A DNA stretch of 64,000 nt from Struthidea cinerea (GCA_013397865.1 VZTI01001048.1:2643125-2707124), one strand, 5' to 3'; shown: positions 1 to 14,801, counted from the first letter of the stretch. The notes: generated by a model not told the origin, from the sequence alone. Program-made: numbers and translations.

Positions 1-3000
1 CAAGGTACACTCAAGTCTTTTATCCATTTACAATGTCAGCTACATTAGCGGCATTGTAAGTCAGCTAATACAACATGGAGTAACAAGATGTGATGTTCTG
101 TAACTTCAAAGTTGCCACAGAAAGGAATAAAATCTATTTTATCAAACTGACTTGCTCAGTAAAGAACAGAAAAACTCTAAAGTAAAAACTAAAATTGACC
201 AAAAGCACATGGTTCCAAGGAGATATGTGAGAGCTTTCCATGCCCTTCCCGAGAATGGACACATTCCCAAAAAACAATGGAAACAAACACAGCAGAAGAA
301 ATGGCAACTCTTCCATTGGGAGCAAAACCTGCAACAGTCATTATGTCACTGATGCCCTCATCCTGCATATCCAAGGGAAACTATTCCTATGCTCTCCCAG
401 AAGTACTTTTTCTGAAGAACTAATCCAAGACATGAAATCTGCATAGGGAGCTGAAGCTTAACTTGTTTATAGTTTAAAAATGTTGAAATCTTGATGTCTG
501 ATTTAGCTTATTTCAGAAGAAATAACATATATAGAATCAGTATTTCAACTGGAACTTCACCACAGGTGTTCTGAAGCGTGTTTGGAAAATGGGGGCTGGC
601 TAACACCCCATCATGACACAGGGTTAGGGTGGAATACTTTCTGATTTCTTTGTTTAAACTCTGTAAAACATAATGAAGCTAATAATTAAAAATCCTTCAC
701 TTGGTATTAACTTTCTTAGTTTGTATCCTAAAGACTATTTACTGAAAAAAGAGAGGATGAAGAAAATATGAAAATACTGAAATATATATTTTTATATGGC
801 TGTATCACCAACAAGATTCCAATTTTTCATGCCAAAACTGACATTTTGAAAGTTATTGAGTGCAATCTAAACTTTAAACTGAAGATTTTCTTAGTTTTTT
901 TAATTAACCAATCAGGAAATTGCCAACTTTTGCAGAAAGCATTTCTTTCAGTTGTTCCCTGCTTGCCCCTCCTATGACTCTGCACAACCAAAACTTCCCC
1001 AGGTTTACTCTACCTTTTAAGAACAAAACAAATTAAATCAATATTTGACTTTGCAAACTAGATTTTAGAAGTACTAGTCCCAAACAGGCAGTGAAATGAA
1101 GTGGCCAGATGGAAAGAGAGCAGTGCTTCATTCTTTTGGACATCTAATCCCCAGTGCATTCCTGAGAAGTCTGTCCCATTTACAATAAGTCATTGCTGAT
1201 GTTCCTTCATGTGCTGTAACTACAGTGTGCCCAGCCATAAATAATGGCTGAGACTGGGATTGCATTTATAGAAGGGACAAAATGAGTTTGTTTCCAGATA
1301 AGAAACTTGAAAAGAGAATGCCAGTTTTAGGAAAGGGATGGAGGCAATACCAGTTAAATATTAATCTAAGAAAAAAACGTACCAGCTGCACAAAGACGCA
1401 AGAACAAATACATTGCTGGCACATCAGATGATCTCTGTCTGCTTCTTTCAAAAGTTGACAATGACTCATGTCACTGGTGCTTTCGGCCCTTACCACAGAA
1501 CCAAAGCTTACAGTCACTGACTCAAGAGCTTTATGCCTCCAAAATAAACCATTCCCTTGGAAATGAGGACACTGGCTACAATATCCTGAGGCATTACTGG
1601 TGACAAAGTAGGATAGCCTGAAAACAGCCAGCCTTGTGTGTACTTTGACAAAGTGAATCTATAGCAGAATCCATCTTTAACAGTGGCCTGCAGAGTGCAT
1701 TTTGCTGTTCCACAGAAAGGCAGAGTGGAGATCAATGAACCTGACATTAAATAGGGTGAAACGACAGTTGCATCAGCTTGAAAATGTCAGAGTTTCTATT
1801 ATTACTCAAATAATAAACCAGGTAAATATGAGAAAAACCCTCCACATGTTGAAATAACAGCAACGAAAGCACTGGTGGAATCCAACCGAAAGACTTTTCA
1901 AAAGGTGCACCAACGTGCCTCACATGCATTTGTAGAAATACATAAAATTCAAAACCATTTTTAAAATACATTTTGCTTTGTCTTAATTGTAAAGAACTTA
2001 AAATACTTTCCCCCCACAATATTAATTAAAATCTGTCAAAATGTACTTCAGGCTAAGAAAACTAAAGAAAAGGATAAAGGTTTGTTTCAGCTACAGAGTG
2101 GGAACTGTAAAGCCCCAAAACCTCAGAAATATTCCAGCTCTGGGTGGAAAGAATGAAAGAAAAGAGGAAACAAGAAGCTCCTTTCTCCAAGACACTAATC
2201 TCTACTGTGGGGTAATTAATAACCAGAAATCTACCCAACTTCTGATGAGTTTATCAGTGACCTTTCTCACTGTGTCCACCAGCTCTCCCCTAAAAAGGGG
2301 AATACTTAGGAGATGGCCCTGCAGCACTGAGAATAGTCCTGGCATCAGATGCGTGATGTGAATTGGACTTCCCCAGACAGAGCTTTTCCTCTCCTTTGTG
2401 TCCAACACACCAAGAAACTATCCATGAGAAAATCAGTGCACCTCCTATTCCCACAGGAGAACATCTGTGTGGGGCAGCCTCAACTCCATGTTTGTTTGAT
2501 TTTTTAATTAAGAAACATCACTACTCGCTATAAAGTGTAGGGGGTAGGGAAATCCCCCAGAGAAACACTGAATAAATAACATGGCATTTGCTGAAAGATG
2601 AAGTTTAATCCAATTTAACTTATAGGTCTAAAAATTGTTCCCTTTCAGTCCTGTTTCTCAGATGCTTTTGTTTCCTGTTTTTAAAATAATGTGTATACAA
2701 GGAATGTATCCTGACTGTATGAGAAGCACATTTATACATATTTATATGCACACCCGTTCACACCAATATTTGCAAAAAATCCCATTAGTCCAAAAGAGAC
2801 AGCATTTAGGAGGAAATTTTCAGCACCACAGACACAGATTTAGTTACATACTTTTCATGATCAGCAATGGGAAGGGAGTTATTCCCACCATGCTAAGAAT
2901 ATTTGGCTTTGACTTCAAACAACGTACAAATATATCAACCTCAATATAATTTATATTCTCTCAAAAGGAACCTAAAATTCTCTAAGCCTTTGCTGAGACA

Positions 3001-6000
3001 TCTGATGTTCCAGTCCCCTCTGTTGCACTGTATGATCGGCTGTTTTATTTCACTTTCAATCCTTGCTTTCCTATGATTTTTTCAGACAAAGAAACAAAAT
3101 GTCTGCTATATGCTGAGTATAAACACAGCTGACTTGTTTTCCCCAAAGTATCAATTTTATGCACTTTTAAAATAACTATTTTCATTCTGTTTGCATAATC
3201 AGCTGGGGCATTGTTCCTCTACATTTGCAGAAACACAGATGGAATTGCTGATTTGGAGCCTTTGGAGAGATTTTATAGTATTCTCCAGAATCTAAGCTTC
3301 TATTAAAATAAGGTTTCAAGCACTTCTGGTTGTGAAGATAGCCTGGACAATGTAATTTGATGAATGGTTATCTTGTTGAGTCCACAACCAGACAGACAGA
3401 CGCAATAGCATCAAGGGAGCTGTGAACTTCCCCCACTTATTTTATTGGGTGTTTACTTGGGGCCAGATGCTCCCCTCTGTTGTGCAGAACAGCGTTAAAT
3501 GACTGAAAAAAAGAGAGGAAAAGGAAATGGAAATAAAAACCAACAAAGAGGAGAAAAGGAAATCCCCACAGCACACTTCCCAGGGGGCTACAGATGCCCT
3601 CCCTTGCCAGTATTAAGACTGCTGGAAGATCTGGGGCTGAGCCATGCATATGGCACATTTTTTTGAAAGACACTCTATTTTCCAAAAGAATGTCACCTGA
3701 AAAGTTAATGATGCTTCCAGAATAATTCACTCTTTCACTTTATCTTTTGTACTCTTTTTATGTGAAAGTCGTACAGGTAAGGAAAAACGTGAACATAGGA
3801 CCATTTTAAATGACACAGCAGGAGGATGACCCTTCCACTTAATGCCACCTCATTTAAAATAAGCAATCCAAAGAACTTCAGGATTTGCAGGCTCTGCCCT
3901 TCTGCAAGAAAGCTAAAACATTTTCCTTGTTGAGTGTGTATTTTTCCATAAGGCACCTTTTCACGTTAATAAAAATCAACTGCTGTATGACAAATCCCTG
4001 TTATATAAGGAAAGTAAAATCAAAGGAAACATGACTGAATGCAACTAACAGCAACCACATTACTTGATCCTTAACTCAGACTGGAGAGGGGTCTACATCT
4101 TTTCAGCATCAAAGCAATGTAATCCTTCCTGCATCACTCCTGCCAGCTGCTAATACAACCCACCCCCAAAATCCCCCAGCTTCCATCAGGACCAAAGTAA
4201 GGGTGACCCAGAAGGGGCAGCACTTGGGAGCTGAATGGAACTGCAGACCTTAGGTGTTTGTAGTAACCACTGTGCAAGGACTCCACGTATGATTTTACAC
4301 AGAACCATCCTTTGTGGATGTATGGCTTATTAGGGAGAGTGACACCAAATGGAGATCGTGCCCCCAAAATCATCTGGTTCCTCTCAGACTCTTACTAACA
4401 TGCACCTCTTGCCTCTTTTGCTCCATTTCAGTGAATTTGCACATTTCAACAGCCAAAAGGAAGCTATGATAGATGGATAGCAAGCACCATATGCGAGAGC
4501 CAAACAACTCCAAGACTCTCTGTTTGCAGACTGAAATGAAAATCTTACTTATCACTACAACTTGAGAACATAAATACATGTATGTACATACAGACGTCTC
4601 TCTCTTTATATATATCTATATATATACACTCACACACATATATAAGAGGAGCTTATACCACATTTTCTATCAAGAGCTATGGCCTTGAACTCCTAAGAGG
4701 CTTAGGAAAAAAAGAAACAAACAAAACTGAAGGTTTATTGTGCTGCAGAACAACATTGTCTTCCCTGTGTTGTGCACCTTGGCTGTAGCCTGCAACCAGA
4801 ATGTTTATAACATATATTGGAACTCCTACTGTAAGAGCAATGCAATCCTGTGAGCTGAAACACAGTTTCTTTTAGGTCAACATGAGGTGAAACGGACGCA
4901 GGAGGGAACAAATAATAGGGAAATGAGAAAACAGATACAACAAAGGCAGAGAGGCTTAAGAAGAGGAAGTAGGAGTTTAGGAATAAAAAAAGAAAACCTC
5001 ACGTAAATAATCACATTTCAACCACTGCAGAATTTCTCCATGGCTGCTGCTTTATTCAGTGATATTTTATGGATAAATCACTATAAAAATATACCACCAA
5101 AAAAATTCCAATGCTGGCAGAGAAATAGACTTGATATCCCAGGAAATGCTACAGTACATCCAGCCACAAATAAAAATCATATGGCAACAATATGCTCAAC
5201 GGGCTGCTTCTCTACAAGTGGAGTAAATCTTCTGACTACCAAGCAAGACCGCAGAATTTTTTCTCTTATCCTTTGCATTTCAAATAACTGCAAACATTAT
5301 ATAGAGATTTAAAATATCCTTTTCTACTTTCACTTGAAAATAATTACCAGTGCCCAATACAATGTGAATAAATGTATTTTACTACTTTCCAGTTCAACAT
5401 CACCATAGTTTAAAATTTTTGAATCAATGTAATTCTGCAATATTTTTTAAAACCAACTAAAATTCCAGTACAGACTGGGTGATGATTTAAAGTTACTAGA
5501 CTGGAATATGCTTTTGTTTATGAAATATGATTGCATTCAATCAACTTAAACACAAGATAAAGTACATGCATCTGATCCTGGCCTACATTCACAGCCATTA
5601 TTTTCAGAAGTACTTACAAAAAGTGCAAGATTTTGATCTGTAACATCCTATCAGTGGACTTGAATTCTCTCAGCACCATGAAAACTTATTCACCTTAGTG
5701 AGTACCAAAATGCTACTAGCAGGCAAAACCTAAAATGTCTATTGCAGCAAATGCATACAGCTCTTCATCTTACTTCTGCAGCTGAAAGATCTTTCTGACT
5801 GCAATATCAATGACTTTAAACCACAGACTAAGACTTTAGACCTTTTGGTGGTGCCAACTCACTTGTTTTATATGCTATGATATATAGTCTTGGCTTTGAG
5901 CTCTCTCTCACTACTGATGCTTTTGATGCTTTGTTCTCTTTTTACTTTAGGATGGAAAATAACAAATAATGCTGAGTTCTCTTCTTACTCTTGAATTCTT

Positions 6001-9000
6001 CTGATGTCTATCTTCAGAACTCCTCTAACGTCCAATTTATGTCATTCTTTTTCTTTCTTATGCTGTGAATTTGAAACGAAAGAAGGTAACATAATATCAT
6101 AAGATCTATGGACGATTGAAATGGCCTTCGGAGTAAACTTCAGAGTTATTCATAAAACTATCTTGCCTCTATAGAAAGTAAAAAATTGCTTCTCAATAGA
6201 TAAAGCAACTACTCTTGAAATTCTTCTTGAAGTTATTACCACAGGGAACAGTCCAATCATAATAAAGTATATGGTGCTAATGCCTTATGAGCAGTTCAGA
6301 TGGGTTATTTTGTCAGTATTTTCAGGGCACAATTAAAATTCATTTATGTGCTTTCTCTTGACTTATTCTTTATCATGAAATGGCAACAAAACCCAAAGTT
6401 TGCTAACAAGAGAAGCTAACATCTGCTGTGCTGATTGACCCGCAAGGCTACTCATGTTATTTCATCACATAATTCCTCCTAAAACACCACATCAGAATTC
6501 CAAAGACCTCTTATATTAGTTAATTAAGGACCTGATTCAATCTTCTCTCAGTTCTGAGGAAAGTGCGTAGTCACACACTCAAATCTCATTTAGCCCAGTG
6601 GAACTTTCAAATATATTTTGGGTTCAGCACAGGTGGAAAAGCTCTAATGTGTAGGCCCAGGAGGTGATCTCTGCATCTCTGCTCAAAGCACAGCTATATA
6701 CATACACAGGATTATCTGCAACTTCTCTTAAGGACAGCCATCCTATCCCTACCCCAGTCCCTTGCTCTGCATTTAGTCTCCAGTCCCTGTGCTGCACTGA
6801 ACATTCTCTCTAACTCATGGGCAAAAATCTGCTGCATGTTGCCTGAAGTAATGCAGGACTTCAGTAACCTACCAGAAGAACTTCTCAGGGGTTTCTGTTA
6901 AGTAACCTACATTACACTGTCAGGTTCAAATTCTGTGGATAATGGTGTAATTTTTTGACATCAAGGAAGCAGAAATCGTCTGTTGTTGGGTGCCATTAAC
7001 TGTCCATCCCTCCATATTTTGCACAAATTCATGGAAAATCAAGATACACATCATGGAAAGTATCCATTTCACTACACTCTCACAAGAGACCTACTGTTTT
7101 GTCTTCCTTTGTTCTGTGTCTGATAAAGAACAGTTATTTAAACTTTATGAAAAGTGGATGATTTTGGCCTTCTATATGTTTTATTTTGTCTAGGAATGTT
7201 GTATTTCAGACTCCATTTTTCCTAGTTTATAGGTTGCCAGTTGAGCTTCCTAACAATGAACTGCTGATGAAATTTTTTTCTCTTCCTGTTACAAGAAACA
7301 CTGCTTCCCTGAGTATGCAACTGTAATATCCCTCCTACTTTGTTTGCTTTTTCAAATAACATTGTGATCATATTAATCTACAATGCAATGTGCTCACCTT
7401 TTTCTGTGCTGAAATGCTATTACTCCAGCCTGTCATAATGCCAAGAAATGAATGCAAACTTTAAGGGTTTTGGCAGTAGCTACATAATCCTCTTTTCAGT
7501 CCAAACAGCAGGTGTTCCTTTTTCTTTTTTCCATTCTTAAGTGCTCCTGAGGACTTATTAATCTGTAGTTTGTATTTCTCAGCTATGTGCAGTTCTACAT
7601 GGAAATTTCACCCTCTACCCTGCTTTACTGAAGTGCCAGTAGGAGCATCTAGGGAAGTTAATGACATTCCCCAGGAAGATGAGGAGTTTTCTTAGACCTT
7701 CTCCTACAGAGTTTGTCCTTTGCATTTTCACTTGAGCTTTTCCAGCATTTCACCACCACTGAGCACGGAGAACACTGCTGCCTGCCCAAACACTGACAGA
7801 CCTGGCTTAGCTATTTCTGATAACAGCTATCAGCTTCATCTCCCTCTTCCAAGACTTAATGACTTCATCAGGTCCAGTTTACCTAATGTTGGCTTGTCTG
7901 CACAGCCAGGGTGACACACTGGTGAAATCACACTGTAAACACCTGTTCTTTTCAGGCCCTTGAGGAATGCGCCATGCACTTCTTCCTCTTTTTTTTCTGT
8001 GTTCCTCTTGACAAGATATTAGGAAAATACTGTCATTTACATTTGTCTGGTAATTTAATCTAGGTGTAAATCTTCTTGATATATTTGTGACCTTTCTAAC
8101 AAGAAGGCTTTAAATACCTTCAAAGAACACCTTTGCATTATGGCAGCTTTGGGGCTTAAACAGCAACAAAGGGTGTTCTCTGCACCGCTGAATTTTAGGA
8201 ACAATTTTCTACCAACATAAAAACCCCACTTGGCAGAAGTCACCTAGGGGTGTGCCATCAAGCTTTCAGCAGTGTTCAAACCTATTTTTTCTCAACTTGT
8301 TCCAGAATACATACACACAAACAACATTCACCTTTGTACGCAGACTCTTAGAAATGTTGATGTCTGGTGCTATGTTGTGCTATTAATTTGGACCAGACTG
8401 AAGAACTCTGTGGCCCAATAATGCTGATTTGAATTCTGGAAATTATAGACCATTAGAGTGTTGCTGTCATGACAAGGGAGATGGAATGCTCCAGGTTTCT
8501 ACAGGTTCTGTAGCATATCATCAGGCAATATAAAATCTGGTACAGGACTCATTTGACAGATAATATCAATATATAAAGCATGATAAACAGTGTACTTTTT
8601 CTGGAAAACAAATATTGTTGGACAAACAAAATGAGAATGGCATGGAATAGCCTTGTTTCCAGCCTTTTAGAAGTAGGTTGAAGAAAACAGAGAAAAGAGA
8701 CTGTGTAGACAGGTGAAAAACACACAGTAATGATTCACTCAATTTGCTTCATTTACCAGATTTAAAAGTGATAGACTGAAGGAAAATATCTTGTATGGAA
8801 GAGCTGTCTTGTCTGGCAGTGGGGGCTGAAATTTGGAAAAGAACCCAGAGAAATTTGATTATGCCTGTTTTTTACAGGGAAGTCAATCACACACTGGGAC
8901 AAACCGTTAAAGGAACAGAATATTCCTAATTTCTGACATCTTCAAATCAAAGAAAAGATTCCTGCATGGAAACCATACAGTTACACAGCTAGCATAGGCA

Positions 9001-10417
9001 TAAAGAACAAAATTTAGTAACTTGTGAGAGAAGTCAAAACAATTGACATAAAAATCCCAAATACAATGATGCTCAAACTTTTATATATCCATTCTTTAAC
9101 GAGCTTACTTTGAATAAGACTTTCAAAGCTCCTTGTAATAGATTTTGCTGTGAAATTATACATTCTAATTGGAGAGGATACTCCAGCAGAATGAAAGAAG
9201 ACAGAAGAGTTCTCTTTGCAAAGCCCCAAAAGAATCAGAATCAGAAGTTTAGCCTTTGAACCCAACACCACCGTGGAGAGAAAAACCCTTATGCGGGGAA
9301 GAAAAAACCTTTAGGAAGCAGCATATTCCCCATTCCCTTGCATTGTTATAGACAGGTATAAGTCTAATGTTTAATATACGTAGGTTTAACTGAGAAGAGA
9401 ATTGGTCAAAAGGTATGTACACACATAAATTTAATTAATACTACAATTTGTGATGTAATTTATGAAGGATATTAAATATACTAATATATAAGTATATTTG
9501 TATTTTAATTCTCTCATTTTCTCTAAAGACATCATGGAATCACCAAAAATACAAGGTCACATTGAATCAAAGGACATCATCTGCTTGTTCAGAATGTCAT
9601 TACGGAAGAATCAGGAAAAGCAGCTGTATTACAAGTCGCCTTTCCAGCTCTCACAAACAAACTATTAATGGAGAAAGCCAGTCCTTCACGGTACATTACA
9701 GGACCAAGGTCACCTGGGAACCTGTAAAGCCTCACTGGCTACCCACAAGACCCACTTGATTAGTCCAGTAACCTCCTGCCCTTGCCAAGGGACTGATGGA
9801 AAAACCAGTTTTTCAGGAGGCTGCTGACTTGGTGGTCAGACTCTTTAGATGCAGTTACACGAGATGAAGTGCCTGAGATTCACCTGGAGCACTAAGCCAT
9901 ACCCACTGCACTGCTCTCTACTGTCTGCTGGAATTATCACGAGCATTATAATTAGGTTGATAATCGCAAATTCTCTAAATATGAAGACAGTCCAAACTCA
10001 GAGTCTATGTCAAGACTTCCGTCAGCTAAAGAGAAGCATAACTTTGGCACAGTAACCAGGAAGGAAGTGTTCTTGGAGCTAACCTGCCAGACACTGTAAA
10101 GCACTGTCTTTACAATACAGACTAAACCCATGCTTTCAATATGTGCTTAAATTACAAACTCTGTGTGTTTTCCCTGTACAGAATCCTCCCTCATGTTCCC
10201 ATGACAGCAAGCAGTTTGACTTATTAAAACATAATCAGCTCACTAGAGAAAACAAATTATATATATAATATGAAATGTATTAGAACCCAGTACAGTTTCC
10301 TTCTATATCTTTATTATGATTGAGTAATCAACAAATGGTGCCCATTTCACTGCATCAACACCTGGTGATTGTAAACTTGCAGACTGCCAGAACCTCATAA
10401 AATAAGGTGATATGGAA
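1..10417. other. AT-rich non-coding DNA, no gene recognised
   Basis: About 10 kb of AT-rich, CpG-poor vertebrate-type sequence. Open frames are all under about 110 codons, occur on both strands, and show no domain or motif I recognise. I see no splice-flanked exon, no RNA gene and no well-preserved transposon. The only low-complexity tract is the TA-rich one near 4600. Short phrases such as those near 3460 and 6530 faintly resemble the ends of the palindromic relic described at 35368-35471, but they are too short to call. The stretch is consistent with intergenic DNA or a large intron. Confidence 0.6.
4602..4646. repeat. TA-rich simple repeat with short CA run
   Basis: A low-complexity tract of alternating T and A broken by single C bases, followed by a short CACACACA-type run and another TATATA. 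It is a degenerate dinucleotide microsatellite and carries no recognisable function. Confidence 0.7.
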
Positions 10418-10431
10418 GGGGGGGGGGGGGG
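10418..10431 (+). repeat. Poly-G tract (14 G) at gap edge
   Basis: Fourteen consecutive G bases stand immediately before the assembly gap, with only the bases AC between the run and the first N. Long G runs are hard to sequence and can fold into quadruplexes, so the tract probably caused the gap. Its true length is uncertain. Confidence 0.85.
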
Positions 10432-10433
10432 AC

Positions 10434-10505
10434 NNNNNNNNNNNNNNNNNNNNNNNNNNNNNNNNNNNNNNNNNNNNNNNNNNNNNNNNNNNNNNNNNNN
10501 NNNNN
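10434..10505. other. Assembly gap (72 N)
   Basis: An unbroken run of 72 N characters. A frame reading across it from 10563 to 10303 on the minus strand contains unknown residues and a poly-proline run translated from the G tract, so it is not a gene. The sequence on either side resembles the rest of the region, which suggests a local sequencing dropout and not a misjoin. Confidence 0.95.
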
Positions 10506-12349
10506 TTGTAACCAGTTCTTCCACACCAATATTTGGTTTCAGATTCTCTTTATTACATCCCATGTGCTAGTGAATAACGAGGTTCTTTCTGTATTTACCA
10601 TAAGCACTTTGAAGATACTGTGTTTGTCATGAATCTATAAGAAACTCTTCCCATGTTGGTCATGGTAAAAATATGGTACTTTCACCATAATTTTCCCAGT
10701 AGAATTCTAAAAATTTAGGCACAAACAATGAGTAATGATGTGTGGGTGAATGGGTGTGGCTTATTTTAGGATTTTTTGTGGTTTATTTGTGAGAAAGGAG
10801 AAAATACTGAGTAATGGTGAGAGAGCACACACCTCCTTTTACAGACTTTTTGTGTGACTTCTGACTCTGTCCCCAAATTTGAATATGATCTGGGGCATCT
10901 CATCTAATTGTATGGTGCTGCAGTCTTCTGAGCTGTAAAGAATAGATCATAGTTCCGTATCAATAACTGATGAGAGGATGTTAGTTATGTTTAATTGTTT
11001 GGCTTTCTGTTCTTTAAAGCAGTCTGCACTTTAAAATGTTCACTGGATGTACCTCTAAAGATAATCCAGCTGTGAGTTCAGGCAATCTGAACCTATATGA
11101 GACAGACCTGAAAATGCCATTAATGTTACTTACGGAGTTTATAAACATATTATTTGTAATAGTTAAAGCTGTCACCTGAAAGGATGGAGTTTTACACATT
11201 CTTATAAAATTATTTTATTTAAAGCCCTATATAACTAATTTAAAGTTCTAATTACATGCAAACAAGGGCACTTATTTCAATTTTATTCTAAAACAGTGGA
11301 AAATTAGGACAGCATTTAATTTCAGTAATTAAAAAGTTTTATTTCTGCAAATTAGCAATTTTGAGCATTCAAATATGCATATATGCCATTTATGGAATAA
11401 CTCCTCTTATTTCATAATTACTATGGATATAGAAAGGGCTTTTCTTTGACAAAGGCTAGAATAACTGAAATAATACATACTATTTGCTCTAATTCTCTGC
11501 AAAGTTGAAGTGAAGCATCAGCTTTATGTATTTCTCTATGCCTTTTTCAATAACTTTTTCTATTTCCAAGACAGCTTTCTTGCACTTTTTTTCCAAAGCA
11601 TTTAATTCAGTTTCAGTTAAGGAATTCTTTAAACCTCTACACGTAACTTTAAATATACCAAATATTGTAGTAAAAGCATATCAACTGCTTCAGTAGATGG
11701 CATTTACCTGTAAGCTCATCTCCTTTTAGGGCATATTTAACTACATTCTATGCCTTCATCACTGCTCTATCCAAACAGCAAACCCCCTTCTGCTGTCACA
11801 ATGACATGCTGTCAATGCATGGGAAACCAGCACTTGAACTAGCCAAGAAGAAAAAAAGAACTAGGGAAAAAAAAATCGAAAATCCTATGCACACTATGCT
11901 TACTGAAAAAGTACTTCTTTAGCTTACTTTAAATCATTTATATTGTTTCCACTTATCCACAAAATGAGCACAGTGATACCACACTGTCTATCAGAGCTAC
12001 TCACAGGCACAGTTTCGGTTCACAGCATGCTGCACAGGATGTTTACAGCAATTGTCCAATCATCTTAAATTCAAATATACCAGTCTAAAGTATTTCTGAG
12101 AATTTATCACATAATGTTTTATGTATGTGATTCTCTGTTTAATATTTTTCATTATGCTTTATATTTCCATTGAAAGTGTCTAATTTCTTCATTAGAAACA
12201 AAATGCACTGGGAAGTGTGATCATTCTACCGGTAATATACAATTATATTTCAGATTTAAACTTCCTAGAAGGAAAGAGACGCATAGTCCATGTTTCATAC
12301 TAGTTCTACACTGCCTCAGTCAAACTGCTTTATCTTCAACCTTTTATAT

Positions 12350-12422
12350 CAGTTTTACACTAGCACGATTGAATAGAGTTCAATGGTTAGTCTTATTTAC
12401 ACCTAAAGAAAGAATTGAGCCC
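12350..12422. mobile_element. Relic of ancient palindromic element
   Basis: The stretch reads TTTTACACTAG, then ATTGAATAGAGTTCAATGG, then ATTTACACC, and closes with AGAATTGAGCCC. This order matches, with decay, the right part of a sauropsid palindromic repeat that I recall as carrying TTACACCAGTGTAA blocks around a CATTGAAGTCAATG core and ending in AATTTGGCCC. The family name is uncertain and the call rests on pattern memory. A better preserved copy with both ends lies at 35368-35471. Confidence 0.45.
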
Positions 12423-12919
12423 ACAGAATTTCTTTTCATGACTTAAATACCTTGCCGAAGGATTCAGTAAAAGTTCATACTTTCAACTCCACGTGTGTTT
12501 ATGCAGATGCATGACACACACACTATAAACAGTTATACAAATGACAAGAACTGATGCCATTTAACCTGGGTTGAGTTTTTAGCCCCTCAAAAGGCAAGGA
12601 CATATGGACTGTTTAATGCAGTCCCATCAGAGTACAGCATGATCTCGACTTATAAGAAATTTCAATTAGTTATTCTTTGCTTTCAGGTACTGTAGCCACT
12701 AAAGCAATTCCACTTTAATTCCATTTGACTTCAATTGTGTTCAAATTATAGTAAAAAGGAAGAAGACAACAAGCTGTAAATATGAAAAGAGACAGAAAAT
12801 CATTAAGAATCATGCCTTTATGAATATTTGATGAAGAAAGGTTAGATCTACTGCTGGTAAATTACTAGAAATTATGTCCATCATGTGACTCTGTCAGCAA
12901 AGGTTAATACAAATGGGTT

Positions 12920-13215
12920 TGGATTTAGTTGAGATGACAAGGAGGATTAAAAAAGATTTGTCCTGTCCTTGCTGCAATTAGTTTTTCTCCTATTATTATT
13001 GTAACGGAGTTTATTGTTAGGATTATGGTAACAGAACTCCCGCTCAATGAAATCATTTTGTTTTTCATAATACTGTGCCACTTCTGCAATAAATTTTTCA
13101 TCTCTGCTAATCTACCTCTTTATTGCGCATTTGCTGAAGTGGAGATACAATCATTAACCCATTTCTTGCTGTATTAAGTCTCATTTTGACTAAAGGGGAA
13201 TTTTGAATGCTTTCC
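12920..13215. other. Candidate conserved non-coding element
   Basis: About 300 bp without repeats, homopolymers or an open frame. It is dense in the short AT-rich words common in developmental enhancers: CAATTAG near 12977, TATTATTATTG near 12992, and a run around 13080-13140 containing AATAAATTTTTCATC and TTATTGCGCATTTGC. TTGCGCA is a C/EBP or octamer-like core and is one of the few CpG-containing words nearby. The call is a judgement from texture only. Confidence 0.25.
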
Positions 13216-14801
13216 TGTGGGCTGCACAAGGCTCATGGGCTGCACTCCTGCCCTTCTCCACTGCAGAGCAAGGGAGGAGGTGGTGATTAGGTGGGACATC
13301 ACACAAGACCCTTCAGACAAAACTAGTGATGACATCTGATCTTGTCTGCATTAACAGCTCGTCTGAGCTCATGGTGATGGAGAATGGGAAACCTGGAAGC
13401 TGTTACTGTACATGCATGCACACAAATAAAAAGGAAGAGGTCGTGAAAATCTCACCCTTCCTCTTACATTGTAACTGCTTCAAAGCACAAGCTAAAGTAG
13501 ATTGAAAACTTGGTATTTTCTACAGAAAGAATTTGTTCATAAAACAACTACCAAGCAACTATGCAAAAGAAATCAAAAGCATAAGCAAAGTTAAGTTACC
13601 TTCCAAGATGCATTGCAAATTTTAGCTTACGTTCAAATGTCACATTTGGTCCTGCTTGTTGCATTTAAAGTGCTTTAAATAGGAAATTTTGCTCTTCTGG
13701 AGTTGATAATTTGTATCCACTTTTCAGTTTGGATATACACTTCTAAGAAGCTGTGGGTAGTAGAAATCTAATTCAGCATTTTCTACGCCTGATGAAAATA
13801 AAACTTTTCGTGTAATTCTTCTAATAAAAACATAAATAAAAACTCTAGAAGTACACAGTGTATTTGAAGGGGTGCACCGAATTGCTAGAAAGCGTTAAAA
13901 GTGGCTGGTAAATGACTGATCGGAATTGGCATGTGCAGCACAATTGATGGCGAGCAGTCATCCTTTGGTGGCGTCCACTGAGAGTTACATATACTTCTTC
14001 CACACTTAACACCACGTGAAAGAAGGGAATTTAACACATCAGGAAGCTTGCTGGATTATCAGAACATCTGATCAATACCATTGACAACAATTCTGTCTGA
14101 AAGCATTGGGGCAACCCTAAGTAAGCGATGGAAACAGGCATTCAGGGCCTTTGCCAATACATTCCCTTTGACCCAGCATTCCCACTTCATCCCCAAGAGG
14201 CAGCGTGGCTCCCTTTCCTGAGCTCTCCCACGTAACCACTTTCCAGCTGCCTGGTTTAATAAAATGCGCCCTTCGCAGTAGCTTTGACCCAGCTAAAACC
14301 AAAACAAATAAAAACCCAAAAAACCCACTAGTGCCACTCTGAAGCACAAGAAACAGGGATTCAGGTCACACGGATGCTGCTTTGCTGCAGCCACCCTTCT
14401 TATCAGCTGCAGAGATTGGACTCGTGTAAATCTCAGCAACGTTCTCAACATTATGGGACTCAGTGGGATACAAATGGCTTCTTCATGTACTAGGCTTGCT
14501 CAGAGAGATTTGAGTTACCTGTGGAGCAACTTTCCCACTCCCTGACATACACCTGGTGGTCCTGAAAGACATCATGACAAATATCCATTCGCCAGATTTA
14601 ATGCTCTAAAAAGCACCCAGATTTTATTGCTCCAGTTGAAGTTAACTCTCAAAGACAGAAGACAGGGATGCATGTGTCTCGAAGTACCTCAGGTAGCATT
14701 AGGGAAATGAAGTGCAATGGAAAAAAACGTTAAACTCATAGTATATGCAACATATCAAGTCAGACTGCTGCTCCCTTGTACTGGTAATGGCCATCTATCT
14801 C

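Noticed and set aside
6923..6933. GGTTCAAATTC, a tRNA B-box-like word
   Set aside because: No A box lies at the right distance and no cloverleaf can be drawn around it.
10303..10563. 86-codon frame with poly-proline
   Set aside because: It crosses the N gap, and the prolines come from the poly-G tract.
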